This document shows positions 1 to 8,285 of a DNA stretch of 33,288 bases, in pieces. The stretch's first letter is position 1, and each line of letters begins with the position of its first letter. Below the pieces are notes generated by a model. That model made no database searches. It saw nothing but the letters and a program-made list of their open reading frames with translations, and was not told where the DNA came from. The position numbers were made by a program, and so were the translations under genes. The stretch lies in contig DAOOVW010000015.1 of the NCBI GenBank assembly GCA_035370465.1, positions 1 to 33,288 of the forward strand, in the 5' to 3' direction. The DNA comes from a bacterium. GTDB lineage: Bacteria; Ratteibacteria; UBA8468; B48-G9; JAFGKM01.

Positions 1-159
1 ATTGTACAGAAAGCAGGGTATAAAGGGGCTGTTGTTAATAGAAAAAAAAATATGAAAATAACAAAATTTACATTACCAAGAATTGGTATTTATTCTCATA
101 ATAATGTTTTTATTTACAAGGTCAAAATATGGAGAGAATATATAAAAGAAAAATTTTAA
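1..159 (+). CDS. Probable polysaccharide deacetylase, C-terminal end (5' partial)
   Basis: An open frame runs in from the window edge and stops at 157-159. It encodes the last 52 residues of a protein. The visible text contains an 'AGYKGAVVNR' stretch and then 'LPRIGIYSHN', which resembles the C-terminal end of NodB-type polysaccharide deacetylases (carbohydrate esterase family 4), where 'aGy.gav' is followed by a 'lpRi' segment. The catalytic Asp/His residues would lie upstream, outside the window, so the assignment rests on a short tail. Its end overlaps the next gene by 31 bases, which fits membership of the same glycan operon. Family members remove acetyl groups from extracellular or cell-wall glycans. 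An unrelated protein cannot be excluded. Confidence 0.5.
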   Translation: MVQKAGYKGAVVNRKKNMKITKFTLPRIGIYSHNNVFIYKVKIWREYIKEKF

Positions 160-1304
160 TTTTATTTTTTGTTGCTTTTCTTTTAAGGTTTGCCTTTATA
201 CTTACTTTAAAAAATCATTTTTATTTTGATGATGAGTATGAATATTATAAAATGGTCAAAAATTTCCTTTCTGGAAATGGTCTTATTGTTGGAGAAAACT
301 TAAAAAGTTTTAGACCTCCTCTTTATCCTCTATTGTTATCATTATTATATTCCCTGAACTTCAATCTTTTTTTTATAAGAGTTATTCAATGTCTAATATC
401 TGCTGCTACTGTTATTTTTATTTATTTTTTAGGAAAAAAAGTATTTAATGAAAAAACTGGACTTATTTCAGGTATTATTTCTGCTTTTTATCCATTTTTT
501 ATTTTTTACAATGGTTTTTTATTAACAGAGACCCTTTGTGTTTTTCTTGTAGTTATTTCAATATACTATTATTCACTTTGCTTAATTTCAAAAGAAGAAA
601 AATTAAATGAAATAAAAGCAGGTATTTTTTTCGGTCTTTCAGGACTTTGTAGACCAACATTAGAATCTTTTTTCCCTTTTGCAATGGTATATTTACTTTT
701 TTTAAAGGAAATTCCTATTAAAAAGAGATTGCAGAAAATTATTTTAATTTCCCTATTTTTTGTTTTTACTATTTCTCCATGGATAATAAGAAACTATGTT
801 ATTTTTAAAAAATTTATACCAGGAACAACAATGGGTGGATGGGTTTTCTGGGAAGGCAATAATCCAAAAAGTGATGGTGGTCCATGTAGTTATTTTCCGG
901 AAAATATTTTACAAATGGAAGAATTAGCAAGAGATAAATTTCTTTATAGAAAAACAATTGAAGTTATAAAACAAAATCCATCAAGATTTGTATACCTGTT
1001 AAAAAATAAATTTGTTAGATTCTGGAATATTACGCTAAATGCTTCTGATTTTCAAAAACCGCTTTACAAAATTTTATCTATTATTAGTTTTGGATTTTTA
1101 CTTCCATTTTTTCTTATTGGGTTTTTTATTACATTTAAAAATAAAAATGCTCTTATTATGCACCTTTTAATTATATTTTTTACTATATTTCATATGGTTT
1201 TTCTTGCCTCAATAAGATATAGAGTTGCAATAGAACCATTTTATATAATTTTTGCTTCCTATCAACTTACGAAGTTAACAAGTATATGGAAATCAAGGAG
1301 TTAG
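129..1304 (+). CDS. GT-C membrane glycosyltransferase (PMT/ArnT-like)
   Basis: A 391-residue, very hydrophobic protein with about nine to eleven predicted membrane segments, the first at about residues 9-27. The loop after the first helix carries an acidic motif (Asp34-Asp35-Glu36) and then 'RPPLYP' at 62-67. Both are typical of the dolichyl-phosphate-mannose mannosyltransferase/ArnT superfamily, where the acidic residues act at the active site. Family members move a sugar from a polyprenyl-phosphate carrier to an acceptor on the outer face of the membrane; the sugar and acceptor cannot be read here. The start ATG overlaps the preceding frame by 31 bases. The last codons, encoding QLTKLTS, lie inside one arm of a 20-bp inverted repeat belonging to the neighbouring transposase unit, so the natural C-terminus may have been replaced by the insertion. 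Confidence 0.8.
   Translation: MERIYKRKILILFFVAFLLRFAFILTLKNHFYFDDEYEYYKMVKNFLSGNGLIVGENLKSFRPPLYPLLLSLLYSLNFNLFFIRVIQCLISAATVIFIYFLGKKVFNEKTGLISGIISAFYPFFIFYNGFLLTETLCVFLVVISIYYYSLCLISKEEKLNEIKAGIFFGLSGLCRPTLESFFPFAMVYLLFLKEIPIKKRLQKIILISLFFVFTISPWIIRNYVIFKKFIPGTTMGGWVFWEGNNPKSDGGPCSYFPENILQMEELARDKFLYRKTIEVIKQNPSRFVYLLKNKFVRFWNITLNASDFQKPLYKILSIISFGFLLPFFLIGFFITFKNKNALIMHLLIIFFTIFHMVFLASIRYRVAIEPFYIIFASYQLTKLTSIWKSRS
1264..1283. repeat. Left arm of perfect 20-bp inverted repeat flanking the RAYT gene
   Basis: This 20-mer is the exact reverse complement of 1974-1993 (20 of 20 bases; the bases just outside differ). It contains a small hairpin, AACTT-ACG-AAGTT. It lies within the last codons of the upstream glycosyltransferase and ends 23 bases before the preferred transposase start at 1307. 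Confidence 0.85.
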
Positions 1305-1306
1305 AA

Positions 1307-1951
1307 ATGGATAAAAGAATATTTTATAAAGATGGAGTATTTCATATTTTTACAAGAAGCATAGCGGAATATAAAATTTTTAAAGATAATAACGATTATT
1401 TAAGATTTATTGAAATGCTTAAATTTTATCAATACAAAAGAAATTGTAGTTTTTCCTATTATCTAAAAACAAAGGAAATACCTCAGAAAAATTTGGATAA
1501 AATAGGAGAAAAAATAATAAGAATTATTTCTTATTGTTTAATGCCCACACATATCCACCTTATTCTTTCTTCTGAAGTAGAAGATGGTATAACAAAATTT
1601 ATGAAAAATTTACTTGATAGTTATACAAGATATTTCAATACAAAAACAAAAAGAAAAGGGCCTTTGTGGGAAAGCAGATTTAAAAGTGTCTTACTTGAAA
1701 CAGATGAACAATTGTTTCATTTAACAAGATATATACATCTAAACCCGGTAACAGCATATTTGATAAATAAACCAGAAGAATGGCAGTACTCAGCTTATTC
1801 AGAATATTTAGATAGTATAAAACAGGAGAAAAAAATTTGTGAATATGATAATTTATTAGAAATAAACCCAGAAAAATACAGGGAATTTGTAGAGAATAGA
1901 ATTTCATATAAAAGAGAACTTGCAAAAATTAAAAAGATAGTTTTTGATTGA
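1307..1951 (+). CDS. IS200-like/REP-associated tyrosine transposase (RAYT, Y1 family)
   Basis: A 214-residue protein of the Y1 transposase superfamily. 'MPTHIHLIL' at about 79-87 carries the His82-x-His84 metal-binding pair of HUH nucleases. A 'YTRYFN' segment (107-111) supplies the likely nucleophilic tyrosine, probably Tyr110. 'GPLWESRF' and 'YIHLNPVTA' are typical of the RAYT branch rather than of IS200/IS605 TnpA. Such enzymes nick and rejoin single-stranded DNA at hairpins. I chose the ATG at 1307 over the in-frame ATG at 1286 because AAGGAG lies at 1295-1300, six bases before it, and because 1286 would overlap the upstream gene. No second gene (TnpB or IscB) accompanies it. It is flanked by a perfect inverted repeat. 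The frame looks intact, so the enzyme may be active. Confidence 0.85.
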   Translation: MDKRIFYKDGVFHIFTRSIAEYKIFKDNNDYLRFIEMLKFYQYKRNCSFSYYLKTKEIPQKNLDKIGEKIIRIISYCLMPTHIHLILSSEVEDGITKFMKNLLDSYTRYFNTKTKRKGPLWESRFKSVLLETDEQLFHLTRYIHLNPVTAYLINKPEEWQYSAYSEYLDSIKQEKKICEYDNLLEINPEKYREFVENRISYKRELAKIKKIVFD

Positions 1952-1973
1952 TGTAAGTTACTGAAATTCAATA

Positions 1974-1993
1974 ACTTGTTAACTTCGTAAGTT
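1974..1993. repeat. Right arm of the 20-bp inverted repeat, with a perfect 8-bp hairpin
   Basis: Exact reverse complement of 1264-1283. With the next few bases it forms a perfect hairpin, GTTAACTT-CGT-AAGTTAAC (1979-1997). A second weaker stem (AAGTTA at 1955-1960 with TAACTT at 1972-1977) lies between it and the transposase stop. The hairpin ends just before the GGGG ribosome-binding stretch of the next gene, so it could influence translation of that gene. Confidence 0.85.
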
Positions 1994-2007
1994 AACAAAA
2001 GGGGAAA

Positions 2008-2685
2008 ATGAAATTATCAGTGATTATTCCTGTTTATAATGAAAGAGACACAATAAACAAAATAATTGAAAAAGTTAGAAAAGTCCCAATTGAAAAAGAA
2101 ATAATTATTGTTGATGATGGAAGTACAGATGGAACGCAAAATATATTAAAAAATTTTAATAATAAAGATATAAAAGTCATATTAAAAGAAAAAAATGAAG
2201 GCAAGGGAATGTCTATAAGAGAAGGACTTAAATATGTTAGTGGAGATATTGTGGTAATTCAAGATGCTGATTTAGAGTATGAACCGATGGATTTTTTAAA
2301 AATGATTGAAGTAATGAAAAGAAATAATGCTGAAGTTGTGTATGGTTCAAGAATTCTTGGAAAAGGTAAAAAATCATCTTTCTTCTTTTATTTAGGAGGC
2401 AGGTTCCTTTCTTGTATTGTAAATATACTTTATAATGCAAAAATAACTGATGAGCCAACTTGTTATAAAATGTTCAGAACAGATGTTATTAAGAAGATAA
2501 ATTTGAAATGCACTGGTTTTGAATTTTGTCCAGAAGTAACCGCAAAAGTTAGAAAAATGGGCTATAAAATTTTTGAGGTTCCTATTCACTATATACCAAG
2601 AAGTATAAAGGAAGGGAAAAAAATAAGGTTGAAAGATGGAATTATTGCTACATGGACACTTATAAAATACAAATTTATTGATTAA
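2008..2685 (+). CDS. GT2 glycosyltransferase, polyprenyl-phosphate sugar synthase-like (DPM1 type)
   Basis: A 225-residue GT-A fold enzyme with no clear membrane helix. The N-terminal beta-strand 'LSVIIPVYNE', Asp36-Asp37 in 'VDDGSTDGT', and the metal/nucleotide site 'QDADLEY' (85-91) mark glycosyltransferase family 2. The C-terminal 'EGKKIRLKDGI' pattern matches bacterial dolichol-phosphate mannose/glucose synthase relatives. These transfer a sugar from a nucleotide donor to polyprenyl phosphate on the cytoplasmic face, making the donor used by GT-C enzymes, three of which are in this cluster. The start at 2008 has a purine-rich AAAAGGGG sequence close upstream. The length is normal and the protein looks complete. 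The sugar is unknown. Confidence 0.85.
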   Translation: MKLSVIIPVYNERDTINKIIEKVRKVPIEKEIIIVDDGSTDGTQNILKNFNNKDIKVILKEKNEGKGMSIREGLKYVSGDIVVIQDADLEYEPMDFLKMIEVMKRNNAEVVYGSRILGKGKKSSFFFYLGGRFLSCIVNILYNAKITDEPTCYKMFRTDVIKKINLKCTGFEFCPEVTAKVRKMGYKIFEVPIHYIPRSIKEGKKIRLKDGIIATWTLIKYKFID

Positions 2686-2693
2686 AATTAGTT

Positions 2694-2722
2694 TAACCGT
2701 ATAAATTCAACCCCCGCGGTTA
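2694..2722. other. Intergenic hairpin with a GC-rich core before the methyltransferase
   Basis: TAACCG (2694-2699) pairs with CGGTTA (2717-2722) around a 17-base loop containing CCCCCGC, an unusually GC-rich patch for this DNA. It ends five bases before the ATG at 2728, where no Shine-Dalgarno sequence is visible. It could be a dispersed repeat or a translational control structure. Confidence 0.4.
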
Positions 2723-2727
2723 TAAAA

Positions 2728-3504
2728 ATGGTAAAATGTCCAATTTGTAAAAGTAGAAGTCGGTTAATATGGAAAGAAAAAAAACATAAGGTTTTTAGAT
2801 GTAAAAATTGTAAAATTGCTTTTTTATATCCAATACCAGAAAGTAGTGAAAAAATATATAACAGAAAATACTTTGAAAATTGGTATTTGAGATATTATGA
2901 TGAAAGGAAAAGATATTTTGAAAAATTATTTAATAATAAATTAAAAAATTACTTGCCTGAGCAAGGAAAAATACTTGATGTTGGCTGTGGAGTTGGGATT
3001 TTTTTAGATATAGTGAAAGAAAAAAATTATGATGTTTATGGGCAGGATATTTCTCCATTTGCTGTTGAATATTGTAGAAAAAAAGGTTTTAATATTTTTG
3101 ACAAACCATTGCCAGAGATAAGTTTACCTGAAAACTTTTTTGATATTATTACAATATTTGATGTAATTGCTCATTTAGGAAATCCTGTTGAATATATTAA
3201 AATATGTAAAAGAATTTTAAAACCAGGGGGTATTTTAATAATCAAAACTCCTTACCAACCAAATTATCTTTTCTTTCTTGCTAATATTTTATCGTTTACA
3301 GGAAAAAGTAAAGGGCTATTACATATTCCCGCTCAGATTTTCCATTTTAGTTATAAAACATTTGAATATATGAGCAAAAACTTTAACTTTTCAAAAATTT
3401 TTATGTTTAATATTAGAGAATTTTTCCCAGATATTATTTCTATTTCTCTTTTGAAAAAATTTGTTTTAAATGAAAAGTCAATAATTTTTATTGCTAAAAA
3501 ATGA
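2728..3504 (+). CDS. SAM-dependent methyltransferase with N-terminal zinc ribbon
   Basis: A 258-residue protein. The first 30 residues hold a four-cysteine zinc ribbon (Cys4, Cys7, Cys25, Cys28). A class I methyltransferase fold follows, with motif I 'ILDVGCGVG' (82-90), an acidic residue ending the second strand ('GQDIS') and a 'LKPGGILIIKTP' strand. This arrangement is common for methyltransferases in polysaccharide clusters that methylate a sugar or a lipid-linked intermediate, but the substrate cannot be read from sequence. No good ribosome-binding site precedes the ATG; the hairpin at 2694-2722 lies there instead. Its stop overlaps the next start (ATGA), implying translational coupling to the GT-C gene. 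Confidence 0.82.
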   Translation: MVKCPICKSRSRLIWKEKKHKVFRCKNCKIAFLYPIPESSEKIYNRKYFENWYLRYYDERKRYFEKLFNNKLKNYLPEQGKILDVGCGVGIFLDIVKEKNYDVYGQDISPFAVEYCRKKGFNIFDKPLPEISLPENFFDIITIFDVIAHLGNPVEYIKICKRILKPGGILIIKTPYQPNYLFFLANILSFTGKSKGLLHIPAQIFHFSYKTFEYMSKNFNFSKIFMFNIREFFPDIISISLLKKFVLNEKSIIFIAKK

Positions 3505-4970
3505 ATAATAATAGAATTAGATTGTTTTTTTTGATAATTATAATATGTATTGGAATTTTTTTAAGAATTTTTCAATTGGGGAAATTGTGTTTCTGGTGTG
3601 ATGAGTTTCTTGCAATTTTCTGTGGATGGCAACCATTAAAGGATATGATAAATTATATTACCTATAAGGATGCTCATCCACCTTTATTTTATGCTCTTGT
3701 TCATTTTCTTTTAAAATATGGAAATTCAGAATTTTATTTAAGATTATTACCATCTTTCTTTGGAATTATAACAATTCCTCTTGCATATTTTGTTGGGAAA
3801 GAATTTAAGGACGAAAAGACAGGAATTATTTTTTCAATATTTATTTCATTAAATCCTGCATTGATTTTATGGTCAAGAATTTTAAAATCATACTCGCTTT
3901 TTACTTTTTTCCTTTTACTTTCTTTATTTTTCTTTCTTAAAATTTTGAAAACGGATAAAAAACAATATTATATTTTTCTTTTCTTTTCAGATATTATTCT
4001 TCTTTATTTACATAATTTTGCGTTTATCTGGATTTTAATTGAAGTTTTTACTTTATTATTCAATAAAATATTTAATAAAAAATTTCTTTTTTATTATATT
4101 TTTATTTTTATTTTTTATCTACCATGGTTTTTAAAAATTCCTTATCAATTAAAATTTACTCTTGGTGTTATAAGGCCTATCCCATTTGTTTTAAGATACC
4201 CTTATTTATTTTTTTATTTCTTTTTTGGTGAAACACTTCACCCTTTTAATTTGAAAATTGTCATACCTTTTTTGATAGTTATTATTTTTATTGTTGTAAA
4301 TTCATTTATTGATTTAAAGAAATTAGAAAAGGTTAAAAAATATCTTCTTTTTTTAGGTATTTTAATACCACTTTTTCTTGTTCCTTTCCCTTCAACTGTT
4401 CCTCAAAATCTTCTTCCTTTTTCAATATTTGTTTTTTTATTATTATCAATTGGATATAAAAATACAAATTTTACAAAACTCCTTTTTTTCTGTTTTTTTA
4501 TTTTATCTTCTTTCTCAACATATTTTTACTTTACCGGTAATACAAAAAATTTTCATGATGTAAGCAAACTTATTCCATATAGAGAAATAAATGAAATATT
4601 TTCAGAAAAATTAGATGAAAATAGTATTATTTTTTTAAATGGGACAGACCAAGATTCCATGTATAAAAAATTTTCACCTTTTCATTGGTATTATAAAGGA
4701 AATACAAAAGTTATTGAAGTTGCAAAAAGGCCAGGTTCAATAGCTGAAATAAAAAAAATATGTAAAAGTTATAATAAAATTGGACTTTTTCTTAATTATA
4801 ATGAAGACCAGGAGTGGAATAATGAACTGAAAAATTTCTTTTTTGAAAATTTCTTTCCAGTATATCAGGCAAAATTTCTTCATAATGAGAAACTTTTAAG
4901 TCGCCTAAAAGGAAAGAAAGAATATTATTGGTTTGTTGAAATTTATATTTTTGAGAAACATAAGAAATGA
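3501..4970 (+). CDS. GT-C membrane glycosyltransferase (PMT_2/ArnT-like)
   Basis: A 489-residue multi-pass membrane protein with roughly ten or more helices, the first at about residues 8-24. The first periplasmic loop carries 'CFWCDEF' with Asp34-Glu35, followed by 'AHPPLFYALVHF', the usual acidic and HPPL motifs of this superfamily. The last 120 or so residues are hydrophilic and probably form an exported domain. It is likely to use a polyprenyl-phosphate sugar and to act outside the cytoplasmic membrane. It overlaps the methyltransferase by four bases. Its stop is 15 bases before the next gene. Paralogues lie at 129-1304 and 13180-14901; the three are divergent, suggesting different acceptor positions. 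Confidence 0.82.
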   Translation: MNNNRIRLFFLIIIICIGIFLRIFQLGKLCFWCDEFLAIFCGWQPLKDMINYITYKDAHPPLFYALVHFLLKYGNSEFYLRLLPSFFGIITIPLAYFVGKEFKDEKTGIIFSIFISLNPALILWSRILKSYSLFTFFLLLSLFFFLKILKTDKKQYYIFLFFSDIILLYLHNFAFIWILIEVFTLLFNKIFNKKFLFYYIFIFIFYLPWFLKIPYQLKFTLGVIRPIPFVLRYPYLFFYFFFGETLHPFNLKIVIPFLIVIIFIVVNSFIDLKKLEKVKKYLLFLGILIPLFLVPFPSTVPQNLLPFSIFVFLLLSIGYKNTNFTKLLFFCFFILSSFSTYFYFTGNTKNFHDVSKLIPYREINEIFSEKLDENSIIFLNGTDQDSMYKKFSPFHWYYKGNTKVIEVAKRPGSIAEIKKICKSYNKIGLFLNYNEDQEWNNELKNFFFENFFPVYQAKFLHNEKLLSRLKGKKEYYWFVEIYIFEKHKK

Positions 4971-4985
4971 AATAAAATATATACA

Positions 4986-6026
4986 ATGAAAAGGATACTT
5001 ATAACAGGTGGAGTTGGTTTTATTGGTATAAATTTGGCGAAAAATCTTTTATGTGAAAAAGATAATTTTGTTGTTCTCTATGATAATCTTTCAAGAAAAG
5101 GAGTTGAGAATAATCTTGAATGGATTTTATCTTTTAATTTTCCAAATTTAAAATTCATAAAAGGAGATATTAGGGATTATAAAAAGTTAAAAGAAATTGT
5201 AAAAAATTTTGATGAGGTTTATCATCTTGCAGCACAGGTTGCAGTTACAAGTTCTGTTGAAAATCCAATTGATGACTTTGAAATAAATGCACTTGGGACT
5301 TTATATCTTCTTGAAGTAATAAGAAAAAATTCACCAGATGCAGCTGTTATTTTTAGTTCCACAAATAAAGTTTATGGAGAACTTCTAAATTTAAAATTAA
5401 AAGAAGGGGAAAAAAGATATTATTTAATTAAGGGCAAAGAAGGAATTGATGAAAACCAAAATCTTGATTTTCACTCTCCTTATGGATGTAGTAAAGGAAC
5501 AGCAGACCAGTATATAAGAGATTATTACAGAATTTATGGATTAAAAACTGTTGTGTTTCGTCAATCATGTATCTGTGGTCAACAGCAGTATGGAAATGAA
5601 GACCAGGGATGGGTTGCTCATTTTATAATAAAAGCAATAGAAGGAGAAAAGATAAGTATTTATGGTGATGGAAAACAGGTAAGGGATATTCTTGAAGTTG
5701 ATGATTTAATTTCTGCCTATAAAATTGCTGTAAAAAATATAAAAAAGACAAAAGGGGAAATTTATAATATTGGTGGTGGGAAGGAAAATACTTTTTCGCT
5801 AATTGAATTAATTGAATATCTTGAAAAAGTTTTGAGAAGGAAAATAACTTATGATTTCTATGATTGGAGACCGGGAGACCAGAAAATTTTTATAAGTAAT
5901 AATAAAAAATTTATGGAAGAAACAGGATGGAGAATAAAAATAAATAAATTTGAAGGTGTAAATAGATTGATAAAATGGGTTGAAAAAAATCATGAGTTAA
6001 TTAAAAAAGTAAGAGAAAAAAAATGA
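4986..6026 (+). CDS. NAD-dependent epimerase/dehydratase, CDP-paratose 2-epimerase-like
   Basis: A 346-residue extended SDR enzyme. The Rossmann glycine motif is GGVGFIG (8-14; the usual Ala is Val). The catalytic triad is Ser125/Thr126 in 'SSTNKVYG' and Tyr166-x3-Lys170 in 'SPYGCSKG'. The stretches 'NPIDDFEINALGT', 'LDFHSPYGCSK' and 'FRQSCICGQQQYGNEDQGW' follow the pattern of CDP-paratose 2-epimerases (RfbE type), which convert CDP-paratose to CDP-tyvelose. Many relatives in uncharacterised glycan clusters have other or unknown substrates, and no CDP-sugar pathway genes are seen here. An NDP-hexose epimerase is therefore safe, while the exact sugar is inference. It is the first of four adjacent sugar-nucleotide genes and overlaps the next by four bases. 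Confidence 0.8.
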   Translation: MKRILITGGVGFIGINLAKNLLCEKDNFVVLYDNLSRKGVENNLEWILSFNFPNLKFIKGDIRDYKKLKEIVKNFDEVYHLAAQVAVTSSVENPIDDFEINALGTLYLLEVIRKNSPDAAVIFSSTNKVYGELLNLKLKEGEKRYYLIKGKEGIDENQNLDFHSPYGCSKGTADQYIRDYYRIYGLKTVVFRQSCICGQQQYGNEDQGWVAHFIIKAIEGEKISIYGDGKQVRDILEVDDLISAYKIAVKNIKKTKGEIYNIGGGKENTFSLIELIEYLEKVLRRKITYDFYDWRPGDQKIFISNNKKFMEETGWRIKINKFEGVNRLIKWVEKNHELIKKVREKK

Positions 6027-7360
6027 GAAATATTGGAGTTATAGGTGCAGGACATGTTGGACTTGTAACAGGTGCTTGTTTTGCAAAAATGGGAAATATT
6101 GTTATTTGTTGTGATAATGACATTGAAAAAATTAAAAAACTCAAAAATTTTAAAATACCATTTTATGAACCACATCTTGAAGAAATTGTGAAAGAAACTT
6201 TTAAAAATAAAAAGTTGACTTTTACAACTTCAATTAAGTCCTTAGTAGAAAAATCAGAGATAATTTTTATAGCAGTAGGAACACCTTCTATTGAAAGTGG
6301 AAGAGCAGACCTATCTTCTGTTGAAAATGTCACAATTGAAATAGCAAATGCCTTATCATCTATTAAAAAGCAAAAAGGACAAAATTATAAAATTATAGTG
6401 GAAAAGAGTACTGTTCCTGTTTTGACAGGTGAATGGGTAAAAAAAACACTAAATCTCCTTTCTCCAACAGGAATTGAATTTGATATTGCTGCAAATCCAG
6501 AATTTTTAAGAGAGGGAAGTGCTGTATATGATTTTTTTCATCCTGATAGAATTGTGATTGGAATTGAAAATGAAAGACCCAAAAAAATTTTTGAAGAAAT
6601 ATATAAACAAATAAAATGTCTAAAATTATTTACAGATATAAAAAGTGCTGAACTAATTAAACACGCTTCTAATTCTTTTCTGGCTTTAAAAATTTCTTAT
6701 ATAAATGCAATTTCTCAAATATGTGAAAGGGTTGGAGCAGATGTTGAAATGGTTGCAGAAGGTATGGGACTTGATAAAAGAATAGGAAAACAATTTCTCA
6801 AAGCAGGCGTTGGTTATGGGGGTAGTTGTTTTCCAAAGGATGTTTCTGCTTTTATTTCACTTTCAGAAGAAATTGGATATTCTTTTACCCTATTAAAAGA
6901 AGTTCAAAAAATTAATCAGCAACAAAGACAATTGGTAGTTAAAAAAGCAAGAAATTTATTATGGAATCTAAAAGGGAAAAACATTGGAATTTTAGGACTT
7001 GCCTTTAAACCAAATACAGATGATGTTAGAGAAAGTTCAGCAATTGAAATAATTCAACTTTTAAAAAAAGAAGGAGCAAATATAAAGTGTTATGACCCTC
7101 AGGCATCTGACAATATGAAAAAGATAATCCCTGATATAATATATTGTAAAAATCCTTATGATGTTGCAAAAGAAAGTAATCTTCTTATATTTTTGACTGA
7201 ATGGGATGAGTTTAAAAAACTTAATTTCAAGAAATTCAAAGAAATAATGAAAACTCCTTACATAATTGATGGCAGAAATTTTCTTGATTATAAGAATATC
7301 TTAAAGTGTGGTTTTATCTATACAGGAATAGGAAGAAAGATAAATGAAAATTCTTATTAG
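6023..7360 (+). CDS. ugd: UDP-glucose 6-dehydrogenase
   Basis: A 445-residue enzyme that oxidises UDP-glucose twice with NAD+ to give UDP-glucuronate. The N-terminal Rossmann motif is GAGHVG (8-13). 'EKSTVPV' (128-133), 'NPEFLREGSA' (158-167), Lys213 in 'LIKHASN' and the catalytic cysteine Cys269 in 'GGSCFPKD' are all in place. The C-terminal UDP-binding domain starts with 'LGLAFKPNTDDVRES'. The length is normal for bacterial Ugd. The start overlaps the upstream epimerase (ATGA), and its end overlaps the next gene by 17 bases. The next gene is a UDP-glucuronate decarboxylase, so its product is probably passed directly into UDP-xylose synthesis. Confidence 0.95.
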   Translation: MRNIGVIGAGHVGLVTGACFAKMGNIVICCDNDIEKIKKLKNFKIPFYEPHLEEIVKETFKNKKLTFTTSIKSLVEKSEIIFIAVGTPSIESGRADLSSVENVTIEIANALSSIKKQKGQNYKIIVEKSTVPVLTGEWVKKTLNLLSPTGIEFDIAANPEFLREGSAVYDFFHPDRIVIGIENERPKKIFEEIYKQIKCLKLFTDIKSAELIKHASNSFLALKISYINAISQICERVGADVEMVAEGMGLDKRIGKQFLKAGVGYGGSCFPKDVSAFISLSEEIGYSFTLLKEVQKINQQQRQLVVKKARNLLWNLKGKNIGILGLAFKPNTDDVRESSAIEIIQLLKKEGANIKCYDPQASDNMKKIIPDIIYCKNPYDVAKESNLLIFLTEWDEFKKLNFKKFKEIMKTPYIIDGRNFLDYKNILKCGFIYTGIGRKINENSY

Positions 7361-8285
7361 CGGAGGTAGTGGGTTTATTGGTTCCCATGTTTGTGATTAT
7401 TTTTTAAAAGAAGGGGGAAATGTCTGGTGTATTGATAATTTTTTAACATCAAATATAGAAAATATTGAGAATTGTTTAAATAACAAAAATTTTGTTTTTA
7501 TAGAGGATGATATTTGTAAAATAAATGTTGATAAATTAAAAAACAATTTTGATTATGTTTTACATTTTGCGAGCCCTGCTTCCCCTGTTGATTATAATAA
7601 ATATCCTGTTGAAACATTAAGAGTTAATTCAATTGGAACTGAAAATATGATAAAAATCTCTCTTGCCAATAATTCAATTTTTCTTTATTCTTCAACATCA
7701 GAGGTCTATGGAGACCCTGAAATACCTGTTCAAAATGAAGAATACTGGGGAAAAGTAAATCCAATAGGAGAAAGAAGTATGTATGACGAAGGAAAAAGAT
7801 ATGGAGAAGCACTTATTATGGCTTACCATAGAAAATATAAGTTAAATAGTAGAATTGTAAGGATTTTCAATACATATGGTCCACGAATGCGACTAAACGA
7901 TGGTAGAGTAATTCCCAATTTTATTGTAAGCGCATTAACTGGAAAACCAATTACAATTTATGGGGATGGGAATCAAACAAGAAGTTTCTGTTATATATCA
8001 GACCTCATCAAAGGAATTATTAGAATTTTGAAATGTAATTATAATTTACCAATAAATATTGGTAGTTGTGAAGAATTTACAATAAAACAACTGGCAAAAA
8101 AAGTAAAAGAAATAACAGGTAGTAAAGTAGAAATTATATATAAACCCCCATTGCCTGATGACCCAAAAAGGAGAAAACCTGATATAACAAAAGCAAAAAA
8201 AATATTGAAATGGGAACCTGTTGTAACACTTGAAAATGGATTAAAAGAAACAATTCCATATTTTGAAAAGAAACTAAAGAAATGA
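7344..8285 (+). CDS. uxs: UDP-glucuronate decarboxylase (UDP-xylose synthase)
   Basis: A 313-residue extended SDR with GGSGFIG (7-13). The family-specific features are 'FASPASPVDY' (75-84), 'SSTSEVYGDP' (116-125), 'WGKVNPIGERSMYDEGKR' with Tyr147 and Lys151, and 'RIFNTYGPRMRLNDGRV'. These distinguish UDP-xylose synthases from the related dTDP-glucose 4,6-dehydratases. The enzyme oxidises C4 of UDP-glucuronate, decarboxylates it and reduces the intermediate to UDP-xylose, with bound NAD+ recycled. The gene directly follows ugd, giving a two-step UDP-glucose to UDP-xylose route. An AGGAAG stretch precedes the start inside ugd. The stop overlaps the next gene by four bases. Confidence 0.9.
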   Translation: MKILISGGSGFIGSHVCDYFLKEGGNVWCIDNFLTSNIENIENCLNNKNFVFIEDDICKINVDKLKNNFDYVLHFASPASPVDYNKYPVETLRVNSIGTENMIKISLANNSIFLYSSTSEVYGDPEIPVQNEEYWGKVNPIGERSMYDEGKRYGEALIMAYHRKYKLNSRIVRIFNTYGPRMRLNDGRVIPNFIVSALTGKPITIYGDGNQTRSFCYISDLIKGIIRILKCNYNLPINIGSCEEFTIKQLAKKVKEITGSKVEIIYKPPLPDDPKRRKPDITKAKKILKWEPVVTLENGLKETIPYFEKKLKK

